64,000 bases of DNA from Gp6-AA40 sp963772955. Lineage in GTDB: Bacteria > Acidobacteriota > Vicinamibacteria > Vicinamibacterales > UBA2999. Position 1 is the stretch's first letter; each line of letters starts with the position of its first letter. The DNA is taken from positions 248,001 through 312,000 of the forward strand of contig CAVYZF010000010.1 of assembly GCA_963772955.1 (NCBI GenBank), read 5' to 3'. The translations under genes were made by a program, and so were the position numbers. The notes under the pieces were generated by a model. The model saw only the letters and a program-made list of their open reading frames with translations, was not told the origin of the DNA and did no database searches. Shown in pieces: positions 15,551 through 25,589 of the stretch.

Positions 15551-16507
15551 TCACCTGTTCGTGCTCGTGGGCTCGGTGACGTCGGGTTGGAATCCGGTGT
15601 CGCCCGATTGCGTGCGTCGGCCTTGTTCGGCGAACAACTCCGGATCCCATGTTGTGCCCCGGTGCTCCGCGTACACGCGGGTGAACTCGGCACCGAGCAG
15701 CAGAATTTGGCACGAGTAGTACACCCACAGGAGGAGGATCATCACTGAACCGGCAGCGCCGTAGCTGGACACCATGCTGCTCTGGCCGAGATAGAGGCCG
15801 ATCAGCTCTTGACCGATCGTGAAGAGCACGGCTGTGACGAATGCACCGGTCGTCACATCTCGCCAGCCGAGATGCACGTCAGGCAAGACGCGATAGAGGA
15901 GGGCGAACAGCGATGTCGTCCCGATGAGCGATACGAGTACATGGACTCCGCTCCACACCAGTGGGGCGCTCGAGGAGTGGCGCGCGAGCCATGTGCTGAA
16001 AGCCGCAAGGGCCGCCGTCACCGCGAGCGAGACCATCAGCAGAAAGCCGATCGCGACCACCAGGCCGAAGGAGCGCAGACGATCGATCAGGAATGCCTTG
16101 AAGTGAGCGCTCGGGTTCGCCTTCACCCGCCACACCGTGTTCAGCGCCGCCTGGAGCTCGAGAAACGCGCCGGTGGCGGCGACGACGAACGCGACGCCGC
16201 CGATCATGGTGGCGATGATGCCCGCTCGCTGTTGACCCGCGCCATCGAGAAGACTCTGCACGGCGTGCGCACCCTCGCGCCCGACAAGGTGATCGAGCTG
16301 GTTGACGATCTCTCCGCGTACCACCTCGGTGTTGAAGACCAGACTCGCAATGCCGGTTGCGACAAGCAGGACTGGTGCGATCGCGAACAATGTGTAACAG
16401 GCCAGTGCCGCGCCGAGGCGAGGTGCGTCGTCATCCCACCATGCTTTGAGGGCGGTACCGAAGATTCGCATGATCGCCGGCGTGCGACTGCGACTCACCA
16501 GGCTCAT
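15551..16507 (-). CDS. YihY/BrkB (UPF0761) family inner-membrane protein
   Basis: 318 residues from ATG 16507. The start A-L-K-A-W-W-D-D-D-A-P-R-L-G-A-A-L-A-C-Y-T-L-F is the YihY/BrkB signature: a conserved W and D before the first membrane helix. Five or six hydrophobic segments follow, with the family motif S-S-Y-G-A-A-G-S near residue 250. The C-terminal 50 residues are polar. The ATG overlaps the stop of the AI-2E gene (ATGA), so both are made from one transcript. Family members were once called ribonuclease BN but are integral membrane proteins of uncertain transport function. Confidence 0.88.
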   Translation of the reverse strand: MSLVSRSRTPAIMRIFGTALKAWWDDDAPRLGAALACYTLFAIAPVLLVATGIASLVFNTEVVRGEIVNQLDHLVGREGAHAVQSLLDGAGQQRAGIIATMIGGVAFVVAATGAFLELQAALNTVWRVKANPSAHFKAFLIDRLRSFGLVVAIGFLLMVSLAVTAALAAFSTWLARHSSSAPLVWSGVHVLVSLIGTTSLFALLYRVLPDVHLGWRDVTTGAFVTAVLFTIGQELIGLYLGQSSMVSSYGAAGSVMILLLWVYYSCQILLLGAEFTRVYAEHRGTTWDPELFAEQGRRTQSGDTGFQPDVTEPTSTNR

Positions 16508-17724
16508 TGCGTAACCGCGGTTCGACGTGGGGTCGCCGGGGGATCCGTCGTGCGCGGTGCGTCTGTAGCGGATGGCGTGGGGTTCAAAAGCTCGGACACC
16601 AGCCCGCCACTCCCGCGGTACTCGAGCAGGTGTCGGTGCATCACCGACAACACGGCGACGGCCGGAATGGCGAGGAAGATACCAGCGATGCCGGCCAGTT
16701 CCGCACCGCACAGAATTGCCAATATCACCCCCAGGGGATGCATGTGGATTCCGCGGCGTACGAGCCGCGGAAAGACCACGTAGTCCTGCACCAGCCGCAG
16801 CGCGCCGAGAAAGACGAGCACCGCGATCGCTTGGTTGATCGAATGAAAACTCGCGACGAGCGTGGCGCCGACGGCAACGACGAGCGGACCGACCAGCGGG
16901 ATGAACTCGAGCAGGCCGGCCACCACACCAACGAGGAGGGCGTAGGGCACGCCTATCACCACGAATCCGATCGTGCACAGCACGCCGACGAGGAGACAGG
17001 CCAGCAGCGCTGCGCGCATGTACGCGGCGAGCGCGTCATTGATGTCCTCGAACACCTCAGCGCCGCGTCCGCGAAGCCGCCCGTGCGGAAGGGTCAGGAG
17101 AATACTCCGGCGGAATGACTGGCCGTCCTTCAACAGAAAAAACGTCACGACGGGAATCAGAATGACCCACGGCAGATAGCCCAGTAGTGGCAAGAGGCTG
17201 CCGAAGCTGTGACTCAGCGAAACTCCGGCTGCGTCGATCGTGCCAGCAAACGTTCGATCGATGGCTTCGCGAATGCCTGGAGGCAGATGATCGGGATCGA
17301 TGAAGTGCTGCCACGCCTGAATTTGTTCGCGCGCGTAGGCCACGTAGCTGGGAACCTGCCGGCCAAATTCCGTGAGCTGCGCGCCGAGAAGAGGCAGCAG
17401 GACATAGCTGGCGATGCCAACCGATGCGAACAAGGCGAGAAATACCATCGCAATCGCGAGTGCACGTGGGATGGTCCATGGCCGCCGACCCCACGTGATC
17501 GGTCTACAGAGGGACTGCACGAGGGGGGCGATGAGGTAGGCGAAAAGCATCGCCAGGAGGAGGAGCAGAATCACGCCCTGCAGCGCATAGAGCAGCCAGA
17601 GTCCAGCCGCGACTGCCAGAAGCAGTAGGACCAGCCTCAGAATGGCGCGGGTCTGAGACGCAGGCGCCGGTCGTCCGGCACGGTCGTCGCCGGAGCCGTA
17701 CACAGAATCACCTGTCTCAGTCAT
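16504..17724 (-). CDS. AI-2E (PerM/YdiK) family transporter
   Basis: 406 residues from ATG 17724; the in-frame extension upstream to 17838 lacks a ribosome site and is rejected. About eight hydrophobic segments are visible. The family region P-L-V-G-P-L-V-V-A-V-G-A near residue 280 and the conserved R-G-I-H-M-H-P-L-G near residue 330 are present. Family members include the TqsA autoinducer-2 exporter and sodium/proton antiporters, so the substrate is open. It is the first gene of a two-gene unit with the YihY-like protein. Confidence 0.87.
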   Translation of the reverse strand: MTETGDSVYGSGDDRAGRPAPASQTRAILRLVLLLLAVAAGLWLLYALQGVILLLLLAMLFAYLIAPLVQSLCRPITWGRRPWTIPRALAIAMVFLALFASVGIASYVLLPLLGAQLTEFGRQVPSYVAYAREQIQAWQHFIDPDHLPPGIREAIDRTFAGTIDAAGVSLSHSFGSLLPLLGYLPWVILIPVVTFFLLKDGQSFRRSILLTLPHGRLRGRGAEVFEDINDALAAYMRAALLACLLVGVLCTIGFVVIGVPYALLVGVVAGLLEFIPLVGPLVVAVGATLVASFHSINQAIAVLVFLGALRLVQDYVVFPRLVRRGIHMHPLGVILAILCGAELAGIAGIFLAIPAVAVLSVMHRHLLEYRGSGGLVSELLNPTPSATDAPRTTDPPATPRRTAVTQ

Positions 17725-17925
17725 TGCTGGACCATCGACCATCCACCATATCGCGCACTGAAGTGCCCGGGCTGTTCCAAAACAGACAGGAAGCGAGCTC
17801 TGCTGACGAGCGAGTGTCCCGCACTCTGCGGCGCACATTCGCGTGTGCGTTAGCGAACAGCGTCGCTTCGCGGCTGAGCGTGGTCTGTCAGAGACGCCGA
17901 CTCGAAGCTAAGGGTAAGCAGCGTC

Positions 17926-18822
17926 TCAGTCGTAGTACTGCGGTGCCTTTCTCAGAATGGCGTTGGCCGCGATGTCGTGTTGAATCCACAGCTGCGCGCC
18001 GGTCTTCTGCAGGAACGTCTCGATGGCCGCGCGAGACGCCTGCGTCTGTTCCTGGTTGTCGTTGTTAGGAATCTTCTTGAGTGTCCGCTCCGCGGCGTAG
18101 TGATAGAGATCACCGGTCAACATGACGCCGCCGGTACGGGCCAGCTTCACGAAGAGCGACTGATGCCCGGGCGTGTGGCCGGGCGTCGATTTGAGGACGA
18201 CGGTGCCGTCGCCGAACACGTCGTGGTCGCCTGTCAGCTCGACGGTCTTGCTGTTCCTCAAAGCACTGTAGGTCGCGAACGCGACGCCCTTCTGCGCCTG
18301 CTCGCTGAACATCACCTCCCGTTCCGCCCTCTGAACCAGCCACGTCGAAGCCGCGTAAGCGTTCGCATTCGCCACGTGATCGGCATGGCTGTGCGACACG
18401 GCGAAGTACGTGATGTCGGCCGGCTTGTAGCCGAGCTCGGCCAGCTGGGAGATCAGCGTCTTCTGCGCCTTGTTGATGTTGCCGCCGCGGCCGACAGGTA
18501 TCGCCACACCACCCGGCGTGATCTGTTCGTCAGGGATGATGCCCACGTCCCAGAGGAGCGTCCCCTTGGGATGCGCAACCAGATAACAGGCATCGGCGAA
18601 ATTGGTGTCCCCAACCTGTTCTTTTGTCAGGTTGTAGGCAGTGGGCTCACCGCGGACCAGCACGCCACAGTCGAAGACATACAGTCGCACCGATTGCACC
18701 GGCTGCGCGCGCGGCTGCGCCGTGACGGCTCCTGGATAGGCAAACGCGGCAAGCGCCGCAGCCAAGGCCAGCGTCCCCGCCTGCCTCACCCGTTCCGACC
18801 GTCGGCCGCGCTGCATAGACAA
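17926..18822 (-). CDS. Exported metallo-beta-lactamase-fold hydrolase (N-acyl homoserine lactonase-like)
   Basis: 298 residues with a signal peptide ending near V-T-A-Q. The zinc motif H-S-H-A-D-H is near residue 145. Further ligands are in S-T-P-G-H-T-P-G-H, M-L-T-G-D-L-Y-H and the C-terminal Q-H-D. The arrangement is that of quorum-quenching lactonases (AiiA/AhlD relatives), but the signal peptide is atypical for cytoplasmic AHL lactonases. Periplasmic lactone hydrolysis is therefore a reasonable but unproven role. It lies just downstream of nothing on its strand and 25 nt after the end of the next minus-strand gene. Confidence 0.8.
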   Translation of the reverse strand: MSMQRGRRSERVRQAGTLALAAALAAFAYPGAVTAQPRAQPVQSVRLYVFDCGVLVRGEPTAYNLTKEQVGDTNFADACYLVAHPKGTLLWDVGIIPDEQITPGGVAIPVGRGGNINKAQKTLISQLAELGYKPADITYFAVSHSHADHVANANAYAASTWLVQRAEREVMFSEQAQKGVAFATYSALRNSKTVELTGDHDVFGDGTVVLKSTPGHTPGHQSLFVKLARTGGVMLTGDLYHYAAERTLKKIPNNDNQEQTQASRAAIETFLQKTGAQLWIQHDIAANAILRKAPQYYD

Positions 18823-18847
18823 TCCTCCTTTGCAGTGAAACGCCGTG

Positions 18848-20993
18848 TCACTCCACCCAATGCAGGACGTTACGAATGATGGACCAGCGTGGCTGGCGGG
18901 TCGCGGCGTTCTGCCCCAGGACCCAGTACCTGTAGACCGCGTCGAGCGTGCCGTCCTTCCGCTTCAGTCCTATCCAGGTGTTGACGAAGCTAACAAACCG
19001 CTCGTCTCGCTTCCCGATCGGGTACGCGAGCGGGACGCGGATCGGCTCGGGGCCCGGCACGACCACGGAGTATTCCGGAAACATGAGCGTCCACGCGGAC
19101 CCGCGTTCTGCAGGGAGCAGCAGCGCGTCCACCCGGGCATCGTCCAGCGGCAGCTTGAGATCGTCCTGCGACTCAATTTTCAGAACGGCATTGGGTGCGA
19201 GCTCGCGCAGCTTGTCGACGTAGTAAGGAACGTCGGGAGCGGCGATCATGATGGGGCCGAGCTGCCGAATCGCGTCCCAACTGGCGAACGCTTCGCGGCG
19301 GTGGTCGAGTACCGATGAGCGCCATTGTTTCGTCGAGGTACGACTCGGAAAACAGCATCTCGCGCGCTCGCGGCGTCGTGACCAGCACGCCCGACATCGC
19401 CAGGTCGCAGTACCCGCTAGCAAGCTCCGCCGGCAGATCCGCGCGGCCCGCCGGTACGAAGGCCAGGCGCACGCCGATCTCGCGCGCCAGCCGGTGCGCG
19501 AGATCGATGTCGTAGCCCACGAGCTCACCACGCTGGTTGAAGAACGCGAACGGCATCGCGGCCGGGAGGTAGCAGACGCGCATCACCTGGCGCCGCTTGA
19601 TGTCCTCGAGCGGGGATTCCGCGTCGGACGCGTCGACGGGCGGAGACCGCGTGAGCGCCACGGTCGCCTCTACCGGTTGCTGCAACAGGTACATCGACGA
19701 CAGCACCCTGTCCTTGGTGTACTCGGGCGACATAGTGCTCGCGAAGAGCACGCGTGAGCCACCGATCACGGCGACCACGAGCAGTGCGGTGATGCCTGCG
19801 TACGAGAGAAGCCGTCGCCGTTGCCACCGTAGGTGACCGGTCACGGCACACGAGACGAGCAGCGCCACCACCACCGTGTGCACGGCGGCGACCAACGATC
19901 CCACGCGCGCGTTGACAACGCTCGTCGCCAGGAACAACTGAAACGTGTCCGTGGGAATCCGGAACATGTCGAGTAAGAACGGTACCGCGGCGTTGAGGCT
20001 GCCAAACGACGTGACGAGCCCGGTGAGCGCCAGCCGCGGGTAGTCCGACAGTGGCACCGGCGCGTCGGCAAACCATCCGGCGAAGAAAATGAAGCTGAGT
20101 GTGAGGAGCTTGCCGGTGTGGGGGAAGTTGAAAGAAGCCGGGACAATCACCTCCGTCAACCGGCTCGATTCGGTGTCTTCGGGTTGAAGTCGGGCGAGGA
20201 GCGAACGGCAGGCCTGCATCAGGCCCGGCAGGACGATGAACAGATCGCCTGCGATGAAAGCGGTGATGAGCGAGTCGCGCGTCTGGCTCAGAACGTCACG
20301 TGCACGAATGGGCGTGAGCGCGGCAACCAGTCCAGGGAGCACCCATAAGCTGACCAGCAAGGTCAGGGCGACGTACACCACGAGATAGATCTGGAGCCGA
20401 CTCAGCTCCTCCAGGCTCAGCGTCCCGGCCGCGTTTGCCGCAATCGCAAACAGCCCGTACGGAGTCAGCCGTGTCACGAATCGAGTGGCCGCCGAGATCG
20501 CGTCCCGGGCGACGTACAGGACGTCGAGCAGCCTGTCGCGACGAGTCACGCCGACCATTGCCACTCCCAGAATGATCGAGAAGAGCACGACGGCCGGCAC
20601 GATGTTGTTGGCCAGCGAGTTGAACGGGTTCGCAGGGATGTAGAGGTCAATCAAGTCGAAGGTGGGCCGCTGTGCGACGAGGCTCGTGCTGAAGAACGAC
20701 GCACTTCGAACCTCGGGGAACGTCAGGGGCACCAGGAGCGCCAACGAGAGTGCCAGGAGCCACAACCCGCCGATCACTGCCGCCGCACGCAGACCCAGAG
20801 TCCGCAGCTCGGCGCGTTTGAGCGACCCGAGACTCGCGATGATCGAGACCGTGATGTACGGCAGGACCATCATCTGGAGCAGCTTGACGAACCCGTCGGC
20901 CGCCCATTTCAGCGCCGCCACTTTCTCGCCGAAGAACAACCCCGTCACGATGCCCAGCGCGAGCCCGGTCAGGATCTGTCGTGAGAGCGTCAT
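18848..20993 (-). CDS. DAACS-type symporter fused to a periplasmic solute-binding domain, one frameshift
   Basis: The first 430 or so residues are a dicarboxylate/amino-acid:cation symporter (glutamate transporter fold), with many hydrophobic helices and V-L-P-Y-I-T near residue 45. After a single extra helix near residue 410 the protein continues with an SBP_bac_3-like binding domain (L-V-G-Y-D-I-D-L-A-H-R-L, then Y-C-D-L-A-M-S-G-V-L). A +1 base near 19310 breaks the frame. The rest of the binding domain (A-P-D-V-P-Y-Y-V-D-K-L and on to H-W-V-E) runs to 18848. After removing one base the length is about 714 residues. The start could also be 21080. Such fusions of a secondary transporter and a binding protein are uncommon. 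Confidence 0.8.
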
Positions 20994-21158
20994 GAGGCGG
21001 TCGAGTCGTACCAATATACCTGACGCTATTTGTGACCGGCCGGGCCGTTGACCGTCGCGCGTGTCCGGGGCATCATCCACGCCGCGTTCGGGGCGGCCAA
21101 TCAGCGATGTTCGTGAGGCTGATGGGTGGCGTGTTCGAAACCATCATGAAATCTCGAA

Positions 21159-21419
21159 ACTAGGATTACGCCGTTCACGAGCGAAGACCTGTACGCGCCG
21201 GACGACCCCGGGGCGACGCGCTTCCTGTCGCTGCTGAACTCCTGGGTCGAGATGGTGATGGTCCTCAACGAGGTGGCGCGCAGCATGGGAGAGGCAGACT
21301 TCTACCCCTTCGTCATGTCGAAGCCCGTGGTGGCCCAGCTGCAGTTCGTGCACCTGATCGTCTTCGACGCGCAAAGCCGGCCCGCAACGGGTAGCATTGC
21401 GGAGGCGGCGACGGCGTGA
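21159..21419 (+). pseudogene. C-terminal fragment of a putative zinc-binding metallopeptidase (COG4307-like)
   Basis: In the frame ending at TGA 21417-21419 the text reads F-T-S-E-D-L-Y-A-P-D-D-P, then F-L-S-L-L-N-S-W-V-E, R-S-M-G-E-A-D-F-Y-P-F-V and L-Q-F-V-H. This resembles the conserved C-terminus of the COG4307 putative metallopeptidases. No start codon or N-terminal zinc ribbon is found upstream, so the gene is truncated at about 21160. The assignment rests on remembered family pattern and needs a search. Confidence 0.4.
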
Positions 21420-21532
21420 TGAACACCACGCCTCGAACAGGCCCGACAGCAGCGTCCGGGCATCCTGGTCTATCCGCTCCTCCAGGAGGGATACTGATCG
21501 CCAGGTCGGGAGATAACGGTCGTGTTTCGAGA

Positions 21533-23137
21533 ATGACTGAGATTGCGTCCCCTGCAGCGGCCGTCCGATCGCACCGGCTGCGTCGCTGGCTGTTCCGTGT
21601 GGGAGGCCTGGTCGCGATCGTCGCGGCTGCGGGCCTCGCGGCTCTCTACTACTACGCGGAAACCCTCGTCGAACAGCACTTGCGCCCGGCCATGGTCTCG
21701 CTGCTCGAAGATCGCTTCGATAGCGCGGTCGAACTCGAGTCGCTGCGGGTCACGTTGGCACCGACGCTCAGCGTACGCGGCGAGGGGCTGACGCTGCGCA
21801 AGAAGGGGCGCACCGACATCCCACCGCTCATCGCGATCCGCGCGTTCACGATCGCCGGCAGTGTGCGCGAGCTGTGGAACCGGCGCATCGATCGAGTGCA
21901 CCTCGAGGGGTTGGAAATCGTGGTGCCTCCCCGCCGCGGTGCCGACATGCCCGGATTGAAGTCGGGAGAACCGGTGAAGACGGCGCCGTCGACGACGGGC
22001 GCGAGCGCGCCGGATGCGTTCATCAGGGAGATCGTCACCGAGGCGAGCGTGCTCACGATCATGTCGCGGCAGGAAGGCAAGCGCCCACGGATCTTCGAGC
22101 TCCGGAAGATTCGCTTCGAGAACTTCCAGTTCACCCAGCCGTCCGTCTTCGAAGCCGATCTCACCAACCCGACCCCGCAGGGAGATGTCGCGGTCGTCGG
22201 CACGTTCGGACCATGGCAGGCAGGCGAGCCGAGTTCGACGCCGATCGACGGCCAGTTTCGCTTCAACGCGGATCTCTCGACAATCAAGGGCATCGGCGGC
22301 GCGTTGCGCGCCGAGGGTCGTTTCGCCGGTCCGCTCGACTACATCCGCACCAGCGGCAAAACGAGCACCGACGACTTTTACCTATCGAGCGGCGGCGGGA
22401 AGTTTCCGCTGATCGTCGACTACGACGCGATCGTCGACGGCACCAATGGCGATACACAACTCGAACGCGTAACCGGCCGGCTGGGGGTGTCGCGGATCTC
22501 CGCGCGCGGCGCGATTGTGCGAGTGGAGGGTGTCAAGGGCCGCCGCATCACGCTCGACACGACGGCGACCGGCGGGCGGCTCGAGGACTTCGTCACGCTG
22601 ACGACTCGCGTCAAAGCATCGCCGATGACGGGAACCGTAAACGTCAAGGCCCGGCTCGATATCCGCCCGGGTGAGGAAGAAGTGATCGACCGGCTCGATC
22701 TCGGCGGCACGTTCGAGGTTGCGTTGGCGCGATTTACGAGCGAGGCCGTTCAAAAGCGGATCGACGAGATGAGCCGGCGTGGACAGGGGCGTCCGACTGA
22801 CCAGACGATCGACAATGTTGCGTCCAACATGCGGGGAATGTTTCACATGAAGGACGCGCAGATGGCCCTGCATCCGCTGCAGTTCAACGTTCAAGGCGCA
22901 GAGGTGCGGCTGGAGGGCGCCTACGATACCCGCCGCGAGTGGCTGGATTTCAAAGGGCAGCTGCGGCTGCAGGCCCGGGCCTCGCAGACGCAGACCGGAT
23001 GGAAATCGCTGGTGCTCAGGGTGTTCGATCCGATGCTCGACGAAAAAGGCGCGGGGACGGTGCTGCCGATCTCGGTCACCGGCCCGCGCAGCGACCCGAA
23101 GTTCGCCGCGGATATCAAGAAAGCCGTCCTGCACTGA
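21533..23137 (+). CDS. AsmA/DUF748-like envelope protein
   Basis: 534 residues from ATG 21533; the in-frame extension to 21416 is unlikely. One N-terminal membrane anchor (residues about 18-38, V-G-G-L-V-A-I-V-A-A-A-G-L) is followed by a long beta-rich region. It contains L-R-V-T-L-A-P-T-L-S-V near residue 65, and the C-terminal half matches the AsmA-like C-terminal region, ending I-S-V-T-G-P-R-S-D-P-K-F. AsmA-like proteins sit in the inner membrane facing the periplasm and are linked to lipid transport between membranes. No operon partner is evident. Confidence 0.75.
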   Translation: MTEIASPAAAVRSHRLRRWLFRVGGLVAIVAAAGLAALYYYAETLVEQHLRPAMVSLLEDRFDSAVELESLRVTLAPTLSVRGEGLTLRKKGRTDIPPLIAIRAFTIAGSVRELWNRRIDRVHLEGLEIVVPPRRGADMPGLKSGEPVKTAPSTTGASAPDAFIREIVTEASVLTIMSRQEGKRPRIFELRKIRFENFQFTQPSVFEADLTNPTPQGDVAVVGTFGPWQAGEPSSTPIDGQFRFNADLSTIKGIGGALRAEGRFAGPLDYIRTSGKTSTDDFYLSSGGGKFPLIVDYDAIVDGTNGDTQLERVTGRLGVSRISARGAIVRVEGVKGRRITLDTTATGGRLEDFVTLTTRVKASPMTGTVNVKARLDIRPGEEEVIDRLDLGGTFEVALARFTSEAVQKRIDEMSRRGQGRPTDQTIDNVASNMRGMFHMKDAQMALHPLQFNVQGAEVRLEGAYDTRREWLDFKGQLRLQARASQTQTGWKSLVLRVFDPMLDEKGAGTVLPISVTGPRSDPKFAADIKKAVLH

Positions 23138-23203
23138 CAAGGTCAACGAGGACCCAACGGCAGGCAGACACGCTGCTGGCGTCAGCCCTGGTCTAGGGAT
23201 CTC

Positions 23204-23421
23204 TTAACGGCGCCCTTGTTCGCTTCTTGTGCAGCTCTTTTCCGGCGGAGCGCCTCCGACCTTCGCCACGTCTTCCTGCTTCACACGCTCGACGTTGAAA
23301 CAATTCGCCGCGGCAATCATCTTGTCCATCACTTCATTGAAGTCGAACTCGGTCGACTGTCAAAAGCGGATTGGATTCACGCGCGCGATGACGAACGGCC
23401 GGAGATTGTCAGTCAGGGTTA
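23204..23421 (-). pseudogene. Coding-like remnant with one in-frame TGA
   Basis: Minus-strand text L-T-D-N-L-R-P-F-V-I-A-R-V-N-P-I-R-F, then TGA (23362-23360), then Q-S-T-E-F-D-F-N-E-V-M-D-K-M continuing to a TAA at 23204 stays in one frame for about 70 codons. The amino acid mix looks like a real protein. A nonsense mutation, a sequencing error or, much less likely, selenocysteine would explain the TGA. I recognise no family. It lies between the AsmA-like gene and a glycosyltransferase. Confidence 0.25.
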
Positions 23422-24330
23422 TGAGCGATCAGGCGCGCCGCGCCAGAGTACTTGCTGCATCGAGCCCTGGACCACCTTTTCGGTGAGCGCGAACAGGCAC
23501 CGCGCCTTCTCGCCCATGCTGATCGGAGATGCCATGACTGCACGCGCGTACGCATTCACCTGGCTCGTCCTCCAGGCGCGTCCGCCACGCTCGGTCGGAT
23601 CGATGGCCTTCCGGGCATCGTCGTGGTTCATCACGCTGAACTGTGCCTTATGGTGGCGCCAGATGAACAACGACTCGTCGACCATGGCCAGCTTTCCGTG
23701 CAGGCTCAGCCCAGCGAGGAAAACCTTGTCGCACCCGAGATACGAGCCCAAGGGCAATTGGCGCCGGACGAACTCGGACCTCATGAGACCATAGCCGAAG
23801 TTGTTGATAGCCTTCCCGGGCATCGAAAGAAGGACGCCGCGGAACCGATCGCTCGGTCGATCGCCCATGTACGGGGCAGCGGTCTCGATGGGTCGACCGG
23901 CGTAACTCCCGCTGAACACACCTCGGCTGGCGTCGTAGGTCAGGGGGGTCCTTCCGTCTTCGTCAACGAGCGTTGGCTTCGTTGTGACAAGCACTACGGA
24001 CGGGTCCTCTTCGAGGATCTGAACGCAGGCTCGGAGATACCCGACCGCGAGCATGTCATCTGCGGCCATCCACTTGAAGTATCTGCCTGAGACAAGACCG
24101 AAGCTCTGAGTGAAGTTTGCCGCGCTTCCAATGTTCTGCGCGTTCCGCACGTACCGAACTCGTGCGTCCCGGTTGACGTATTCGCGGCAGATGTCCCCGG
24201 TCGCGTCTGTTGACGCGTTATCACTGATTACGAGCTCGAACTCGGCGAAATCCTGCGACAGAATCGACTCGATCGCGTCACCGACGAACCGTTCACCGTT
24301 GTACACGGGTAGGGCGATTGAGACAAGCAT
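23419..24330 (-). CDS. Family 2 glycosyltransferase (GT-A fold)
   Basis: 303 residues from ATG 24330 (M-L-V-S-I-A-L-P-V-Y-N-G). The nucleotide-sugar part shows V-I-S-D-N-A-S-T-D near residue 35, F-K-W-M-A-A-D-D-M near residue 87, where A-D-D is the metal-binding DXD equivalent, and R-A-V near the end. The enzyme adds a sugar to a growing glycan at the cytoplasmic face of the membrane. Donor and acceptor are not readable. It is the leftmost sugar gene of the accessory polysaccharide region and stands alone next to the insertion-sequence scar. Confidence 0.82.
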   Translation of the reverse strand: MLVSIALPVYNGERFVGDAIESILSQDFAEFELVISDNASTDATGDICREYVNRDARVRYVRNAQNIGSAANFTQSFGLVSGRYFKWMAADDMLAVGYLRACVQILEEDPSVVLVTTKPTLVDEDGRTPLTYDASRGVFSGSYAGRPIETAAPYMGDRPSDRFRGVLLSMPGKAINNFGYGLMRSEFVRRQLPLGSYLGCDKVFLAGLSLHGKLAMVDESLFIWRHHKAQFSVMNHDDARKAIDPTERGGRAWRTSQVNAYARAVMASPISMGEKARCLFALTEKVVQGSMQQVLWRGAPDRS

Positions 24331-24366
24331 ACTGGTCGCTTGAACTGTCTGAAGTGGTGACACCAT

Positions 24367-24753
24367 TCTTCGGCGGAAACAATACCAGCCCTGCGCGCTC
24401 GCAATCTCCGTACTTCACCAGTAGGCCACTAACGCGTTACCACTGCGTAACGGCAAGCACCGGCCGTTTCCACGAGCTCGACGGCCCGGGCATGTCGCGA
24501 CTCGCCTCATCGCAAAAGAGCGTCGGCAATGTCTTGCTGATATTGTCGCCACTCTACATCTCCGTCGTCCAGTCTTTGGCTTCAGGGCGCGGCGCGACGT
24601 CCCACCAGCTCCCCGCCGGTCCGGCTCCAACTAAGGATCCGCGCACATGCGCGACGCGTCACGCATTCGATCATAATCCGCTTTCGGCGGCGGACGGCCG
24701 CTTCCTCCGGAGGCAGGATAGATGACGCTTGTGAGACGCGCGCGCGGAGGTGG
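24367..24753. other. 387-nt stretch without recognisable gene
   Basis: Lies between a glycosyltransferase and the IS3 remnant. Frames on both strands give only low-complexity, Arg/Pro/Ser-rich translations. I see no hairpin terminator, tRNA or repeat. It may be decayed sequence associated with the insertion events. Confidence 0.4.
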
Positions 24754-25589
24754 TCAGCTGGTCAATGGGGTGTTGAACCAGTCGACCCATGTCAGCGTCG
24801 CGAATTCGACGGCCTCCAGATGCCGCCAGGGCCCCTTCCGCTGAATCACCTCGGTTTTGAAGAGCCCGATGAGCGACTCGGCGAGCGCGTTATCGTACGA
24901 GTCGCCGCGACTGCCGACCGAGGGGTTGATGCCGGCCTCGGACAGCCGGTCCGTGTAGCGCATCGACACGTACTGCGTACCGCGGTCGCTATGGTGGATC
25001 AGGGAGTCGGCGCCGGCACCGCAGCGGTCGTAGATGGCCTGCTCGAGGGCGTCGAGGACGAAGTCGGTTACCAGCGACGAGGACACGCGCCAGCCGACGA
25101 TCCGCCGCGCGAAGACGTCGATCACAAACGCGACGTAGACGAAGCCCCGCCAGGTTGCGACGTAGGTGAAGTCCGCGACCCAGAGTTGGTTCGGCCGCGT
25201 CGCGACAAAGCGCCGATCGACGAGATCGGCAGGGCGGTCCGCCGCAGCGTCCGGGCGCGTGGTGACGACCCACGCCTCTGTCCGCGGCGGACGCCTCGCA
25301 GCCCCATGTCCCGCATCAGGCGCTCGACGGTGCAGCGGGCCACCCGGTGGCCTTCGCGACGAAGCTGCTTCCACACCTTCCGCGGGCCATAGACGTGGTC
25401 GTTGTCGTCCCACACGCGCTGAATCGCCGCGCGCAACTCGTCGTCCCGTCGCTGTCGCGCCGACCGCTGCGCCGGGGCCTGCTGCTGCACTTTTCGCAGG
25501 AAATAGGTCGACGGAGCGATGGGCAGGACCGCGCAGATCGGCTCGACTCCGTGGGTGGCCCGGTGCTGATCGATGAAGGTGACCATCAC
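24754..25589 (-). pseudogene. IS3-family transposase OrfB, frameshifted
   Basis: The first half (F-I-D-Q-H-R-A-T-H-G-V-E-P-I-C, V-Y-G-P-R-K-V-W-K-Q-L) is read from 25589. About 25270 the frame changes by one missing base, and the integrase core continues on the other frame. The complete DDE triad is visible: W-V-A-D-F-T-Y-V, H-S-D-R-G-T-Q-Y-V-S and N-A-L-A-E-S-L-I-G-L-F-K. The protein ends N-T-P-L-T-S. In IS3 elements OrfB is normally made by fusion with OrfA through programmed frameshifting. This internal break lies elsewhere and is not the programmed site. Confidence 0.8.

Noticed and set aside
18848..19310. Independent solute-binding gene downstream of the symporter
   Set aside because: The reading frame upstream already contains the first half of the same binding domain, so this is the frameshifted end of one gene.
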